A DNA stretch of 54,280 nucleotides, taken from the NCBI GenBank assembly GCA_027460585.1, contig JAPZAP010000110.1, positions 1 to 54,280 on the forward strand, given 5' to 3'. Every line of letters begins with the position of its first letter. Position 1 is the stretch's first letter. The notes below the pieces were generated by a model. That model was not told the DNA's origin and made no database searches. It saw only the letters and a program-made list of their open reading frames with translations. Of this stretch, positions 26,683 through 35,306 are shown in pieces. Source of the stretch: Candidatus Methanoperedens sp. Lineage in GTDB: Archaea > Halobacteriota > Methanosarcinia > Methanosarcinales > Methanoperedenaceae. The position numbers and the translations under genes were made by a program.

Positions 26683-26808
26683 AATGAAAAAAATAACAAC
26701 GAACTCGTGCGAACTCCATACGAACTCACACTAACGGAGTTCGTTTTAGTTCGAACAAGTTCGTTGTTTTCTCGATATTTGTTTTCATATTCAGTTATAA
26801 ACCAGAGA
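26683..26808. repeat. GTTCGT-type hairpin element, copy B
   Basis: Exact 11-base arms aacaacgaact (26695-26705) and agttcgttgtt (26758-26768) bound internal GAACTC and GTTCG units. The sequence resembles copy A at 4117-4240, including the A-run before it and the aaccagag word after it. It ends at the herA promoter, so it may influence herA transcription. Confidence 0.7.
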
Positions 26809-26818
26809 ATATGGAGGT
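26794..26818 (+). promoter_or_regulatory. TATA box and ribosome site of herA
   Basis: A TATA-like word gttataaacc (26794-26803) lies about 20 bases before the preferred ATG at 26823, and ggaggt (26813-26818) is a strong ribosome site 4 bases before that ATG. This favours 26823 over the ATG at 26811, which overlaps the ribosome site. The TATA word sits at the edge of the GTTCGT repeat, so herA may now use a promoter delivered or shaped by that repeat. Confidence 0.5.
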
Positions 26819-26822
26819 CCTT

Positions 26823-28391
26823 ATGATAGGAATAGTAAATCATTCAGACGAAGAGGGATTCACCTTCATTTCAAGCGAGCGGCTTCCTTCTGGCATGTTC
26901 GCATGTTACCACGAATCTGACAGGAAAATCCTGTGCAGGGTGAAGCACGCAGAGCCAATTAACGAGTACCCCCAGGAATTCCTCATGGATATGGAGCTAT
27001 CTGCCGATGACGTTTCTGCGTTTTACGGGCTTGACCCGCAGGATTTTAAATATTATTCATATTCAGCCTCAGTCGTGGGTTATTTTGATTCATCGATGGG
27101 TGAATTCGTACACCCAAGGACAAATCCCGCAAGCGGCATGAAGATCCAACGCGCAGGTGAGGATGTCCTGAAAGACATAAGCAAAATAAAGGCCGGTGAG
27201 CCTGGCTCTGCGTTTATCGGGAACGTGCTTGGTGAAAATACCGGGATCGCGCTATCTGTGCGTGATATCGTGAGCCAGCATGTGTCTGTCATTGCCTCCA
27301 CAGGCGCCGGGAAATCATACACGGTGGGCGTTCTTGTCGAAGAACTCCTGAAACCGCAGAACATGGCTCCTGTTCTTATTTTTGACCCTCACGGGGAATA
27401 TGCAACACTTGCTGAGATTTCAAACACGGCAGAATTCGTAACCCCATCCTATCGCCCCTTTGTCCGGACGGTCAAACCAAAGGATATAAAAATAAGGATA
27501 AGTGACCTTCTCGTTGGTGATTTTATCAGTATAATGGATGACGGAACCATGTCTGATAAGATGAAGACCCTCTTTCGATCCGCATATCATAATCTCAGGA
27601 ACGACAAGAAAAAGCAGTTTACGCGAAATGAATTGAAACTCCAGATCGAATCTCTCCGGGATTCGAATAATGAATCCACGATCGAAGGCATCAATTGGAG
27701 ATTCGGGAAGCTACATGCATCCATTTTTGATGATTTCCAGACTATCCCGCTTGCAGATTACTTCAAAGTCGGACAGCTTACGATAATGGATGTTTCAGGC
27801 ATTGAAGAAGGATTCCAGCAGTTGATCGCATCAGTCATGCTTCGGCGCCTGTTCGATGCGCGGGAGGGCACCGAGAACAACAGGTATAATGAAACTCATA
27901 TCGATAAATTCCTTCCTTATCCTGTATTTGTGGTCATAGAGGAAGCGCACAGGTTCGCGCCGCAAAGCGGTGAGGCAAAATCAAAGAGTATCTTAAAGAC
28001 CATTCTTTCAGAAGGCAGGAAATTCGGGATTGGCGTCTGCATGGTGTCGCAGCGCCCAAGTAAACTGGATGCAGATTCCCTCTCCCAGTGCATGACCCAG
28101 ATCACGATGCGGATAATCAATCCCACTGACCAGCAGCAGATAGCCCAGAGCATAGAATCAGCAAGCAGGGAACTTATTTCAGAGCTGCCCTCGCTTGCAA
28201 AAGGCCAGGCGATAGTTTCGGGTGTTGCGATTAATACTCCCACGCTTGTGAAGATCAGGAAGAGGCTTACAAGCGATACAAAGGGAAGGAGCAAGGATGC
28301 GCCGGCGCTGTGGGCGGCTCAGAAGAAGTATGAAGAGAAGCACAAGGCGCCGGAAGTGAGGGCGGATGAGGAGATGGATGTGGGAGTTTAA
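26823..28391 (+). CDS. herA: HerA bipolar DNA helicase/translocase
   Basis: The protein has about 522 residues: an N-terminal HAS barrel (IGIVNHSDEEGFTFISSE), then an FtsK-like ATPase with Walker A STGAGKSYTV (about residue 159), the LIFDPHGEYATL segment, Walker B FVVIEEAHRFAP (about 369), and sensor/arginine motifs GIGVCMVSQRPSKLD and IINPTDQQQI. HerA forms a hexameric ring that moves DNA and activates NurA during end resection. It belongs with mre11-rad50-nurA but is separated from them by the DUF1016 gene and repeats. It looks intact. Confidence 0.92.
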   Translation: MIGIVNHSDEEGFTFISSERLPSGMFACYHESDRKILCRVKHAEPINEYPQEFLMDMELSADDVSAFYGLDPQDFKYYSYSASVVGYFDSSMGEFVHPRTNPASGMKIQRAGEDVLKDISKIKAGEPGSAFIGNVLGENTGIALSVRDIVSQHVSVIASTGAGKSYTVGVLVEELLKPQNMAPVLIFDPHGEYATLAEISNTAEFVTPSYRPFVRTVKPKDIKIRISDLLVGDFISIMDDGTMSDKMKTLFRSAYHNLRNDKKKQFTRNELKLQIESLRDSNNESTIEGINWRFGKLHASIFDDFQTIPLADYFKVGQLTIMDVSGIEEGFQQLIASVMLRRLFDAREGTENNRYNETHIDKFLPYPVFVVIEEAHRFAPQSGEAKSKSILKTILSEGRKFGIGVCMVSQRPSKLDADSLSQCMTQITMRIINPTDQQQIAQSIESASRELISELPSLAKGQAIVSGVAINTPTLVKIRKRLTSDTKGRSKDAPALWAAQKKYEEKHKAPEVRADEEMDVGV

Positions 28392-28475
28392 GGTACATAA
28401 CCTTTGCAGAATTGGGACATTTTCAAATTGTGTTGGTAGTTATGCCAAAATGAAATATTTACCTTATGCGGGATT

Positions 28476-29234
28476 ATGGTAATAGGTATGTTGACTATCA
28501 ACAATAATATTTATCATCTTTTGGTTCAGGCAAAGAATCAGATGGGCAAAATCAAAGTACAATTTATCGGAATAAAAGATCTCCCAAAATATAAAGATGA
28601 TGAAACTTTCAAAGTAAGAAAAGTTAGACGGCTTAAATACCAACAAGGTTATTCAAGCGCAGAGGACGTATCGTTTCATGATTATAATATTGTTTTCATC
28701 AATTATCCCCATAAACTTCCTTACCCATCAGAACCAACCGGATTCATGGATTATATTTATAGTGGAGGAATTGTAGTTCTATTCTTAGGTCCTTCGGAAA
28801 ATTACCCATGGTGGGACGATTTACTGGGAACATCAATAAGTAAAGGCGATTCTGTAGTTCCTAATCCAGATCATTAGCTAAAAACCATTTTAAAAAAGCA
28901 TCCTTTTGTTTGGTACTGCCTGATAGAACCAGGCTATTTCCCGGAAAAACCACCAATACGTCTAAAATTTGAAAATGTGGGAACCGCTGTTAGTGATAAG
29001 TGCGTATCTTCAATAGTCCATTATGGAAAAGGTAAATTAATTTTACTCCCAATTCCTGAAAATCCCAAAAATATGTCAGTTGATTTGATATGTGATCTGC
29101 TGGATGGGATTAAGAACAATTATTTCAAGAAAGATGAGACACAGGAGATAAGGACCCAATCGATTGAAATATGGTACTTACAACCTGAATTAAAAATGAA
29201 GGGTCAAATGGATCAATCGATAATCAAAATATAG
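28476..29234 (+). pseudogene. Unrecognised protein with an in-frame TAG at codon 134
   Basis: One frame runs from 28476 to 29234 but contains TAG at 28875-28877. After the amber codon the same frame continues without other stops for 118 codons (LKTILKKHPFVWYCL and onwards), so this was a single 252-codon gene. It has alternating beta strands (YNIVFINYPHKL, GGIVVLFLGP, KGKLILLPIPENP) like an amidotransferase-type alpha/beta fold, but I do not recognise a family. hdrA, the Fic gene and the HAS-like gene end in TAG, so TAG acts as a normal stop here. A nonsense mutation is more likely than pyrrolysine. It directly precedes a broken TIR gene. Confidence 0.65.
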
Positions 29235-29245
29235 AAATTAAAGAA

Positions 29246-29430
29246 ATGGATCACGAAAAGAAAATTTTCATTTGTTACGAAACGACAACGGGATTGAGTT
29301 ATGCTAAACACCTCAAGGTATCGCTTAAAAAGATAAAATGTCATCTTTTGTGGCTGCTGAAGACTTAAAGGCAGGAGATACACATGAAGATGTTATTAGA
29401 GAAAAAGAAATAAAAGAGTGCAAATATTTT
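29246..29430 (+). pseudogene. TIR-like domain fragment, frameshifted
   Basis: The frame opens MDHEKKIFICYETTTGLSYA and reads to a TAA at 29366. Near 29340 the homologous reading moves to another frame, which gives FVAAEDLKAGDTHEDVI and EIKECKYF. Together these match the first half of a TIR domain (KIFISY-like strand, then EDIKPGD-like loop, then the helix ending C-x-x-F). TIR domains of prokaryotic defence systems consume NAD+. The match stops at about 29430, where a different protein begins. It is therefore a remnant with a one-base shift and a missing 3' half. Confidence 0.6.
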
Positions 29431-30316
29431 CGTTTCAGGTTCATCCGCAAGGCTGTTAAGCAAAGAGCTTGGAAGCGCTTTGACGGGAAGACATGTAGAT
29501 ATTCATATAAATCCATTGAGCTTCAGGGAATTCCTGGATTTCAATGACCTGAAAATAAACACAAGATTGGAACTTTTGTCCAGCAAGACAAAGATACGGC
29601 AAATGCTGCGTGAATATCTTGAGTCTGGCGGTTTTCCCGGCGTTGTACTGTCCGGTGAAAAGAAGGAACAACTTTCAAGATATTTTGAGGATATAATATA
29701 TCGGGACATTGCGGATAGGCATAACATAATAAAGATAGATAAACTCAAAAGCCTTGGAAAATATTATTTAACGAACATCGCTTCACCAACCTCTTTCAGG
29801 AAAATAGCCGAGGTTATCGGGATAAGCCTTGATAGTATAGAACGATATTCGTATTTTTTCCAGGATGCATATCTTATTTTTTTGATAAATAAATTTTCAT
29901 ATTCACTGAAAGAACAGGAAATAAATCCGAGGAAAGTTTACGCAATCGATCCTGGGCTTCGAAACATTGTGAGCTTCAGGTTCAGCGAGGATATTGGAAA
30001 ACTCTATGAGAACATGGTTTATTTGGAATTGAACCGGAAAGGGAAGGATGTCTATTACTATAAAGATAAGCATGAATGCGATTTTATAGTAAAAACAGGC
30101 GAAAAGATCAGGGAAGCTTTCCAGGTCTGTTATTCCTTAACCAAGGAAAACCGCGAACGTGAGATAAATGGTCTAATGGATGCAATGGTTGAATTTGACC
30201 TTGAAGAAGGAACTATAATAACCGATGATCTCGAAGCCAATGAAGAACATAATGGAAAATGCATCAAGTTCGTGCCGCTCTGGAAGTGGCTGTTTGAAGG
30301 ACAGTTATCAGGATGA
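29414..30316 (+). pseudogene. AAA_14/DUF4143 ATPase, C-terminal fragment
   Basis: The frame is open from 29414 and reads IFVSGSSARLLSKELGSALT, then the NPLSFREFLDF motif, YLESGGFPGVV, the winged-helix part (SPTSFRKIAEVIGISLDSIE) and the DUF4143 nuclease-like tail (YENMVYLELNRKG, then CDFIV). These are the later parts of a typical 400-residue AAA_14/DUF4143 protein. The Walker A and B region is absent. A TTG at 29480 could start a 278-residue product lacking the ATPase core. The 5' edge joins the TIR remnant at the shared bases aaatatttt, pointing to a deletion that fused two genes. Confidence 0.75.
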
Positions 30317-30363
30317 AAATTCCCCTCATTTGTCATCAGCTGGTGTCATAATGCTCTTGTTTT

Positions 30364-30933
30364 TCAATCCATTTCCACCATTTCTATCCAGTTGATCTTC
30401 CCAGGCAAGAACTCCTCCGGAACTTTTCCCTGCTTTATGCCTTCTATTATTGAAATAACAGATTTCACAACGGAAAATAAATTCTTATCCGTTGTATTTA
30501 TTTCAAAAACATTCTTATTCAATTCAACGGATTCCACAAGAATGACATCAAGCGCCTCTGCATTGGCATTTTCCCTGACTTTTTCAAATGAGTAATTCTT
30601 CCTTTTGCCAAGCCTTTTGCGCAGAGCCACAGGATGCGCCCTCAGGACGATAATAGCATCCACAGGCAACATATGCGAAAGATGCCCCTCCATAATAATA
30701 TCCATGCCATGGGGAACTTTGCGTATCTCTAACTCAATGCGCTCTTTGAGCTTATCCATATCAGCTTCATAGGTATCCCTCGCTTCATCTTTCCCGGTAT
30801 AGAGCTTTTCACTAAGGACAATTTTATTCACATCTATGATGCCGTATTGCTTTTTGTATTGGGAGTGCTCTTTTATAACTTCACATACTGTTGTTTTTCC
30901 CGTTCCGGGTGTGCCCGTTAGTGCAATTATCAT
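30364..30933 (-). CDS. Adenylate kinase of the AK6/Fap7 type
   Basis: The 189-residue protein starts MIIALTGTPGTGKTTV (Walker A, residues 7-14) and has an NMP-binding region EGHLSHMLPVDAIIVLRAHP and a lid RLGKRKNYSFEKVRENANAE. These are signatures of the archaeal/eukaryal AK6 (Fap7) group, which combines adenylate kinase and ATPase activity and helps mature the small ribosomal subunit. It is the last gene of the hisC-argD operon, overlapping hisC by 4 bp. Archaeal orthologues are commonly annotated as putative adenylate kinase. Confidence 0.85.
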   Translation of the reverse strand: MIIALTGTPGTGKTTVCEVIKEHSQYKKQYGIIDVNKIVLSEKLYTGKDEARDTYEADMDKLKERIELEIRKVPHGMDIIMEGHLSHMLPVDAIIVLRAHPVALRKRLGKRKNYSFEKVRENANAEALDVILVESVELNKNVFEINTTDKNLFSVVKSVISIIEGIKQGKVPEEFLPGKINWIEMVEMD

Positions 30934-32021
30934 AAAAGCTCATGAAAAGCAGCAATTACTAACTCATTTTGCTCTTTTGTCCCCACTGTTATCCTTATCA
31001 GCGACTTACCTGCTCCCCTGAAAGATGTACAGTCCCGGACTATTATCCCTTTTTCCAGTAATGATTCGCATATCTGTTTTGCACTTCTGGGAAAGACATC
31101 CACTAGGACAAAATTCGCATCCGATGGATATACTTTACATAATTTCCCAAGTCCGCCCGAAAGCTGCACGCGCCCGTTTTTCACCATTTTTATACTCTTA
31201 TCCAGGTATTTCTCATCCTCCAGGGCTGCAATGCCTCCTGCTGTTGAAAGAACATCCATTGAGAACGGCGTCATCACTTTCAGATAATCCCTGGCGATCC
31301 ATTCAGGCACCACGGCATAGCCCATGCGCATCCCGGCGAGCCCGAAAGCTTTTGAAAACGTGCGCCCCACTATGAGATTATCATATTCCTTCACGAGTTT
31401 TGTAATACCAGTATCTGCGAATTCCACATACGCTTCATCTATGAATACGATAGCATTGACTGATTCCAGGATCTTTCGCGCATCTTTCTCGGATATGGAA
31501 TTGCCCGATGGGTTGTTCGGGGAGCAAAGAAATATCATCCTTGTATCTTTATTTACTTTATCAATGATTTTTTTCGGGTCGATATTAAAATCAGGCTCAC
31601 GTTCCACAAAAACCGGTTTTCCCCCATTGGCAAGAGTTGCTATCTCATAATAAGAGAACGTGGGTATTGGTATTATCGATTCGGCACCAGGCGACATAAA
31701 AAGCCGCATCATCGTATCAAGTATCCCGTCCATGCCGTTCCCTGAAACAACGATATTGCCGGCAGGATAGCTGGTATAAGCACCGATAGCATTCCTCAAT
31801 TCAAGCGCATCCGGCTGTGGATACAGGTGGACTCTTCCTGCTTTTTCCTTAATGGCTGCAACTGCAAGCGGCGATGGACCAAGCGGGTTTTCATTTGAGC
31901 CCAGTTTGATAATGGTTTCTGGATCGAGTCTGTATTTGCTTGCTATCTCCTCTATGGATTTGCCCGGAACATACTCCTTTATGTCCTTGACCGAAGGGCG
32001 AACCAGTTTTTCAAATCTCAT
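30930..32021 (-). CDS. hisC: Histidinol-phosphate aminotransferase
   Basis: This 363-residue fold type I PLP enzyme has the HisC features LGSNENPLGPSP (residues about 38-49), FLCSPNNPSGN, FIDEAYVEF and RTFSKAFGLAGMRMGY with the PLP-binding lysine. It converts imidazole acetol phosphate to histidinol phosphate in histidine synthesis. It overlaps argD by 11 bp and the AK6-like gene by 4 bp, so the three are one operon. A broader aminotransferase activity is possible in this family. Confidence 0.92.
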   Translation of the reverse strand: MRFEKLVRPSVKDIKEYVPGKSIEEIASKYRLDPETIIKLGSNENPLGPSPLAVAAIKEKAGRVHLYPQPDALELRNAIGAYTSYPAGNIVVSGNGMDGILDTMMRLFMSPGAESIIPIPTFSYYEIATLANGGKPVFVEREPDFNIDPKKIIDKVNKDTRMIFLCSPNNPSGNSISEKDARKILESVNAIVFIDEAYVEFADTGITKLVKEYDNLIVGRTFSKAFGLAGMRMGYAVVPEWIARDYLKVMTPFSMDVLSTAGGIAALEDEKYLDKSIKMVKNGRVQLSGGLGKLCKVYPSDANFVLVDVFPRSAKQICESLLEKGIIVRDCTSFRGAGKSLIRITVGTKEQNELVIAAFHELL

Positions 32022-33168
32022 TCAGCACCGACACCACCGTATCGACCTGTTTTTCCGTGATCGTAAGGGGCGGAACAAAACGAAGTACGGATTCTGATGT
32101 ACAATTAAGGAGAACTCCGCTGTCGCGTGCTTTTGCCACGATATCTTCGCATTTTATCGAAAGTTCCATGCCAATCATCAGTCCTTTGCCCCTGATCTCC
32201 CTGACATAATCCTTCTTAAGTCCTTTAAGTTTATTAACAAGATAATTTCCCATATCCTGTGACCTTTTCACAAGCTTTTCTTTCCTGATAACTTCGATAT
32301 TTGCAAGAGCCGCCGCGCATGCGAGAGCACTGCCGCCAAATGTTGATGCATGGTCGCCGCGCACGAAATTTGCTGCAACCTCTTCTTTTGCAAGCATCGC
32401 TCCCATGGGGAAACCTGCACCCATTGCTTTTGCTGTGGTCATGATATCAGGAGTGATTCCTGAATGCTCCCGCCCGAACCATTTCCCTGTTCTTCCAAAC
32501 CCTGTCTGGACTTCATCCAGTATTAACAATGTGCCTTTTTCGTCGCATATTTCCCGGACTTCTTTCAAATAATCATCAGACGGTATGATCACTCCGGCTT
32601 CACCCTGGATGGGTTCGAGGATGACTCCTGCCGTGTCGCTTGTAATCGCAGACCGTATGGCATCTGCATCGTTATACGGGACAAATATTGCCGGAGCAAG
32701 CGGTTCAAAAGGTTTCCTGTATTTTTCTTTGTGCGTTACACTCAGAGCTCCGCGGGTGCGTCCATGGAATGCATGTTCTGTGGCGATAAATTCCTTTTTG
32801 CCAGAGGCTTTGCGTGCCAGTTTCAGGGCGCCTTCAACGGCTTCAGCTCCTGAATTGCAATAGAATACCCGGTCCATTCCCGAAAGAGTGACAAGTTCTT
32901 GCGCAAGAAGCGCCTGGTTCTCGGTATAATATAGGTTAGAAACATGAATTAACTGCTCTGCCTGCCGTTTTATGGCATCAACAACAACGGGATGGCAGTG
33001 TCCTACGTTATTGACTGCTATACCTGCCACGCAATCAATGTATTCTTTTCCATTAACATCTGTCACAAGCGCACCTTTTGCGCTCTTAATAGCTATTGGT
33101 TGGCGCGTATATGTCTGGAATATGTATTTTTCATATTTCCGGGTTATTTCATCATAATTAAGTGCCAT
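32011..33168 (-). CDS. argD: Acetylornithine aminotransferase
   Basis: The 385 residues have class III aminotransferase motifs: GKEYIDCVAGIAVNNVGHCH, NSGAEAVEGALKLARK, FHGRTRGALSVT, LILDEVQTGFGRTG and the PLP lysine in TTAKAMGAGFPMGA. It makes N-acetylornithine from the semialdehyde in arginine synthesis; LysN-type activity is possible in archaea. It lies first of the argD-hisC-AK6 group. The ATG at 33168 is preceded by a ggag-like site (cggag in reverse complement, about 33176-33182). Confidence 0.92.
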   Translation of the reverse strand: MALNYDEITRKYEKYIFQTYTRQPIAIKSAKGALVTDVNGKEYIDCVAGIAVNNVGHCHPVVVDAIKRQAEQLIHVSNLYYTENQALLAQELVTLSGMDRVFYCNSGAEAVEGALKLARKASGKKEFIATEHAFHGRTRGALSVTHKEKYRKPFEPLAPAIFVPYNDADAIRSAITSDTAGVILEPIQGEAGVIIPSDDYLKEVREICDEKGTLLILDEVQTGFGRTGKWFGREHSGITPDIMTTAKAMGAGFPMGAMLAKEEVAANFVRGDHASTFGGSALACAAALANIEVIRKEKLVKRSQDMGNYLVNKLKGLKKDYVREIRGKGLMIGMELSIKCEDIVAKARDSGVLLNCTSESVLRFVPPLTITEKQVDTVVSVLNEI

Positions 33169-33249
33169 CTTTTATTTCTCCGTGTTTATTTCCTTCTAAT
33201 AATTCATCAAGAACGGGGATAGAGATTTTTATTTTGCCCATTCATGTCC

Positions 33250-33459
33250 TCATGGGTGGGCCAGAAATCGGTTTTTTATGAACTCATTAAGAACAAGTTC
33301 TTTTGCGGGAATGTCTTCTTCCTTGCATTTTTCTTCTTTCCATGCCTCTATCGAACGAAAAATAAAGAACATTCCGTCTTTTTTCTTTGAAGCCTGAAGA
33401 TTCGGGTCATCGGCGGCATCAAAAAATGATTTGTATCCTTCTAATACGGTCATTCCCAC
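33250..33459 (-). CDS. Small uncharacterised protein (69 residues)
   Basis: The frame encodes a charged helical protein (MGMTVLEGYKSFFDAADDPN, later FIFRSIEAWKEEKCKEEDI) with no recognised domain. It sits about 80 bp upstream of argD on the same strand and could be the leader gene of that operon. Composition is consistent with real coding sequence, but there is no independent support. Confidence 0.45.
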   Translation of the reverse strand: MGMTVLEGYKSFFDAADDPNLQASKKKDGMFFIFRSIEAWKEEKCKEEDIPAKELVLNEFIKNRFLAHP

Positions 33460-33470
33460 ATATTATTGAG

Positions 33471-33755
33471 CTAATCGGATATGAATTTTACTGAAATTAA
33501 TTTTGGGTCTAGAATCCTGATATTTCTTTTCCCGGATCGATCCGATAGCCAGCCGGATACGACTTTCAATATACTTGCCGTGCTTTCCGCTATTCCCTCT
33601 ATTATTCCCACAATGGTCAATGGCGCGCCAAGGACTGCTGTGAGGAAAATAGGGATAATGGGATAGAACATTTCGCTGCTGATATCTGTGAAAAAACTGA
33701 CCAGGCTCAGGACGAATACGTTTTTCTTTATGCCTTTAATGATATCTTTTTCCAT
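33471..33755 (-). pseudogene. MFS transporter, truncated N-terminal fragment
   Basis: The first 80 codons match the start of a major facilitator transporter: FVLSLVSFFTDISSEMFYPI (helix 1), a second helix with GAPLTIVGIIEGIAESTASI, and the family loop GWLSDRSGKR. After KR the sequence changes to NIRILDPKLISVKFISD and stops, instead of the ten further helices expected in a protein near 400 residues. It is therefore a 3'-truncated gene. What replaced its 3' part is not clear. Confidence 0.8.
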
Positions 33756-33899
33756 TTTTCCTCCAGTTAAACTGATATGTTCTGAACTATTCCATCAAAA
33801 TGAGAATCAAACCCAAAGAATTTCTCTATTTTGAGGTCCTTAATGATTTTAATAGATATTGCATCTAAAGCTTAAGTTTCTGTGTGAACCCATTGCGCC

Positions 33900-34208
33900 T
33901 CATACCTTCAAAAGTTCTAGCTCTCTTTTTAAATCCGAAGTTGAATACTTTGATCGGTAGCCTTTCCTGACCATATATTCTTCAATTTCCCCAACCGTCA
34001 ATCCCGTGTCTTCTGCAGCTTTTGATATGCTGATTTTACCTTGATCATATTTTTGCAGGACTTTATTCCTCCTGTAATTCTCAATGGAATCAGCTATAAG
34101 TTTTCTGATAATAGTCGTCCTGTCCACATGTTCTTCATCCGCTATCTGGCTCAGTTCTTCAACAATTTTTTTATCAAGTCGTATCCCCAGGGATACCAAT
34201 CCGGACAT
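33900..34208 (-). CDS. Antitoxin with RHH and UPF0175-like helix-turn-helix
   Basis: This 102-residue protein begins with a ribbon-helix-helix type segment (VSLGIRLDKKIVEELSQIAD) and ends with a helix-turn-helix like UPF0175 proteins (ISISKAAEDTGLTVGEIEEY). It follows the DUF3368 gene by 4 bp on the same strand. The usual role is to bind the PIN toxin and its promoter. Here toxin precedes antitoxin in transcription order, the reverse of the common arrangement. Confidence 0.75.
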   Translation of the reverse strand: MSGLVSLGIRLDKKIVEELSQIADEEHVDRTTIIRKLIADSIENYRRNKVLQKYDQGKISISKAAEDTGLTVGEIEEYMVRKGYRSKYSTSDLKRELELLKV

Positions 34209-34212
34209 TTAT

Positions 34213-34719
34213 TCACCTCTTTTCGATTTGTTGTTTCATCTCGTTTATGACCTCTATATCAAACCAGCCGATTGTTTCAAGGGAAGAAATACAATCGAGT
34301 GCTTTATTTCTCGTTATCAAGGCATTTCTAAACAGCATAATAACAATTGCCGGCGAACCAATGATATTGATTCCTAATATGATTCTGTTTTTTCTGCAGG
34401 TATCATCGTCGGTTGCAAGAAAGTGAGCAATCTCCTGAAAATATAACACTACAGCCTCAGCTTCCCCAAGATGTAATCCAAATATTCTTAACTCATCTAC
34501 TTTCTTTTTATTTTTGACTCCCTTTATTTTTATCAGGTTATCAGTAACTGCCTGTTCAATTATTATTGAATCCGGATGACCGTTTTTCTTTCCATTAATT
34601 ACAGTCTCTTCATATACTTTTGTCGGAATGAGAACATTACCAAAATGCCGACAGGAATCAGTAAGTATCTGCATTTTAGCCAAATGGATCAATATCATTG
34701 AATCTTTAATTATAAGCAT
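34213..34719 (-). CDS. DUF3368 PIN-like toxin
   Basis: The 168 residues match the DUF3368 branch of PIN domains: IIKDSMILIHLAKM with the first aspartate, VIPTKVYEETVINGKKNG-like helix, LGEAEAVVLYFQ, and FLATDDDTCRKNRIILGINI with the final acidic cluster. The family is paired with UPF0175 antitoxins, as here. It probably cuts RNA. The start is ATG at 34719; alternatives inside the first helix would remove the catalytic aspartate. Confidence 0.8.
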   Translation of the reverse strand: MLIIKDSMILIHLAKMQILTDSCRHFGNVLIPTKVYEETVINGKKNGHPDSIIIEQAVTDNLIKIKGVKNKKKVDELRIFGLHLGEAEAVVLYFQEIAHFLATDDDTCRKNRIILGINIIGSPAIVIMLFRNALITRNKALDCISSLETIGWFDIEVINEMKQQIEKR

Positions 34720-34876
34720 ACTATGTGCACAATGTAATACGTCATGATAAATAAAGTTTACTTACGAATTATAAAACGGGTTTGGATAGGAACCCCAAAC
34801 TGGTTAGTTTGTAGGTGATGGTTGATTAAATGTCTTAGGATATTGTTTTCTGGAAAAAATCTGTCAAAACACTTTT

Positions 34877-35143
34877 TCAGGTTTCAGTATAGATATATTC
34901 GTCCACTTTACTGGCATCTGCGCTGATTCCCCAATCCATGGGCGGTTTCATCGCAGGGTCTTTTTCAAGGGGTGGTAATTTCCCGGATTCCAGGAGCTCA
35001 TCTTCATGCTTCAAGGCAATCCGCGTTATTGCATCAACAAGCTCAGTGAGAGTCTTTTTCTTTTGAAATTTAAGGGTCATTCTTGCCTGGAGCATATCAA
35101 GATGCTGTTTTGTCTCATCTGAAACTTTGATGGTGGTTGTCAT
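34877..35143 (-). CDS. VapB-like antitoxin without a visible partner
   Basis: The 88-residue protein starts MTTTIKVSDETKQHLDMLQA, a ribbon-helix-helix DNA-binding motif, and ends in an extended tail (DWGISADASKVDEYIYTET) of the kind that wraps a toxin. No toxin gene adjoins it: downstream lies a 157-bp gap to the DUF3368 gene. It is an orphan antitoxin or a remnant of a lost pair. Confidence 0.6.
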   Translation of the reverse strand: MTTTIKVSDETKQHLDMLQARMTLKFQKKKTLTELVDAITRIALKHEDELLESGKLPPLEKDPAMKPPMDWGISADASKVDEYIYTET

Positions 35144-35250
35144 AGACAGAAAATATTCTTTTTATATTTAATATACTTTTCCACTTGTATTCTACCTTCA
35201 ATTGATTGGTAATAATTATGTACTTTTCCGACCATCTATCTGTATGAAAT

Positions 35251-35264
35251 AAAATTTAATAAAA
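35251..35264 (+). promoter_or_regulatory. A/T-rich promoter-like word before the AAA/PIN pair
   Basis: The word aaaatttaataaaa lies 43-56 bases before the TTG start at 35307 in a very A/T-rich gap. It is the best TATA candidate for the two-gene unit that follows. No strong ribosome site is seen at the TTG. Confidence 0.35.
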
Positions 35265-35306
35265 ATGTTTTGATTTTATCTATGATTGAAATAAGGATGT
35301 CAGAAA

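Noticed and set aside
26404-26826. 140-codon frame after the DUF1016 gene
   Set aside because: It runs through the composite repeat block and the GTTCGT hairpin; its peptide simply translates the repeats.
28875-28877. TAG as pyrrolysine codon
   Set aside because: TAG ends hdrA, the Fic gene and the HAS-like gene, so readthrough would lengthen ordinary genes; mutation is simpler. Kept only as a finding to check.
33158-33241. 27-codon frame overlapping the argD start
   Set aside because: It has an ATG and a weak ribosome site but is too short to separate from chance without conservation data.
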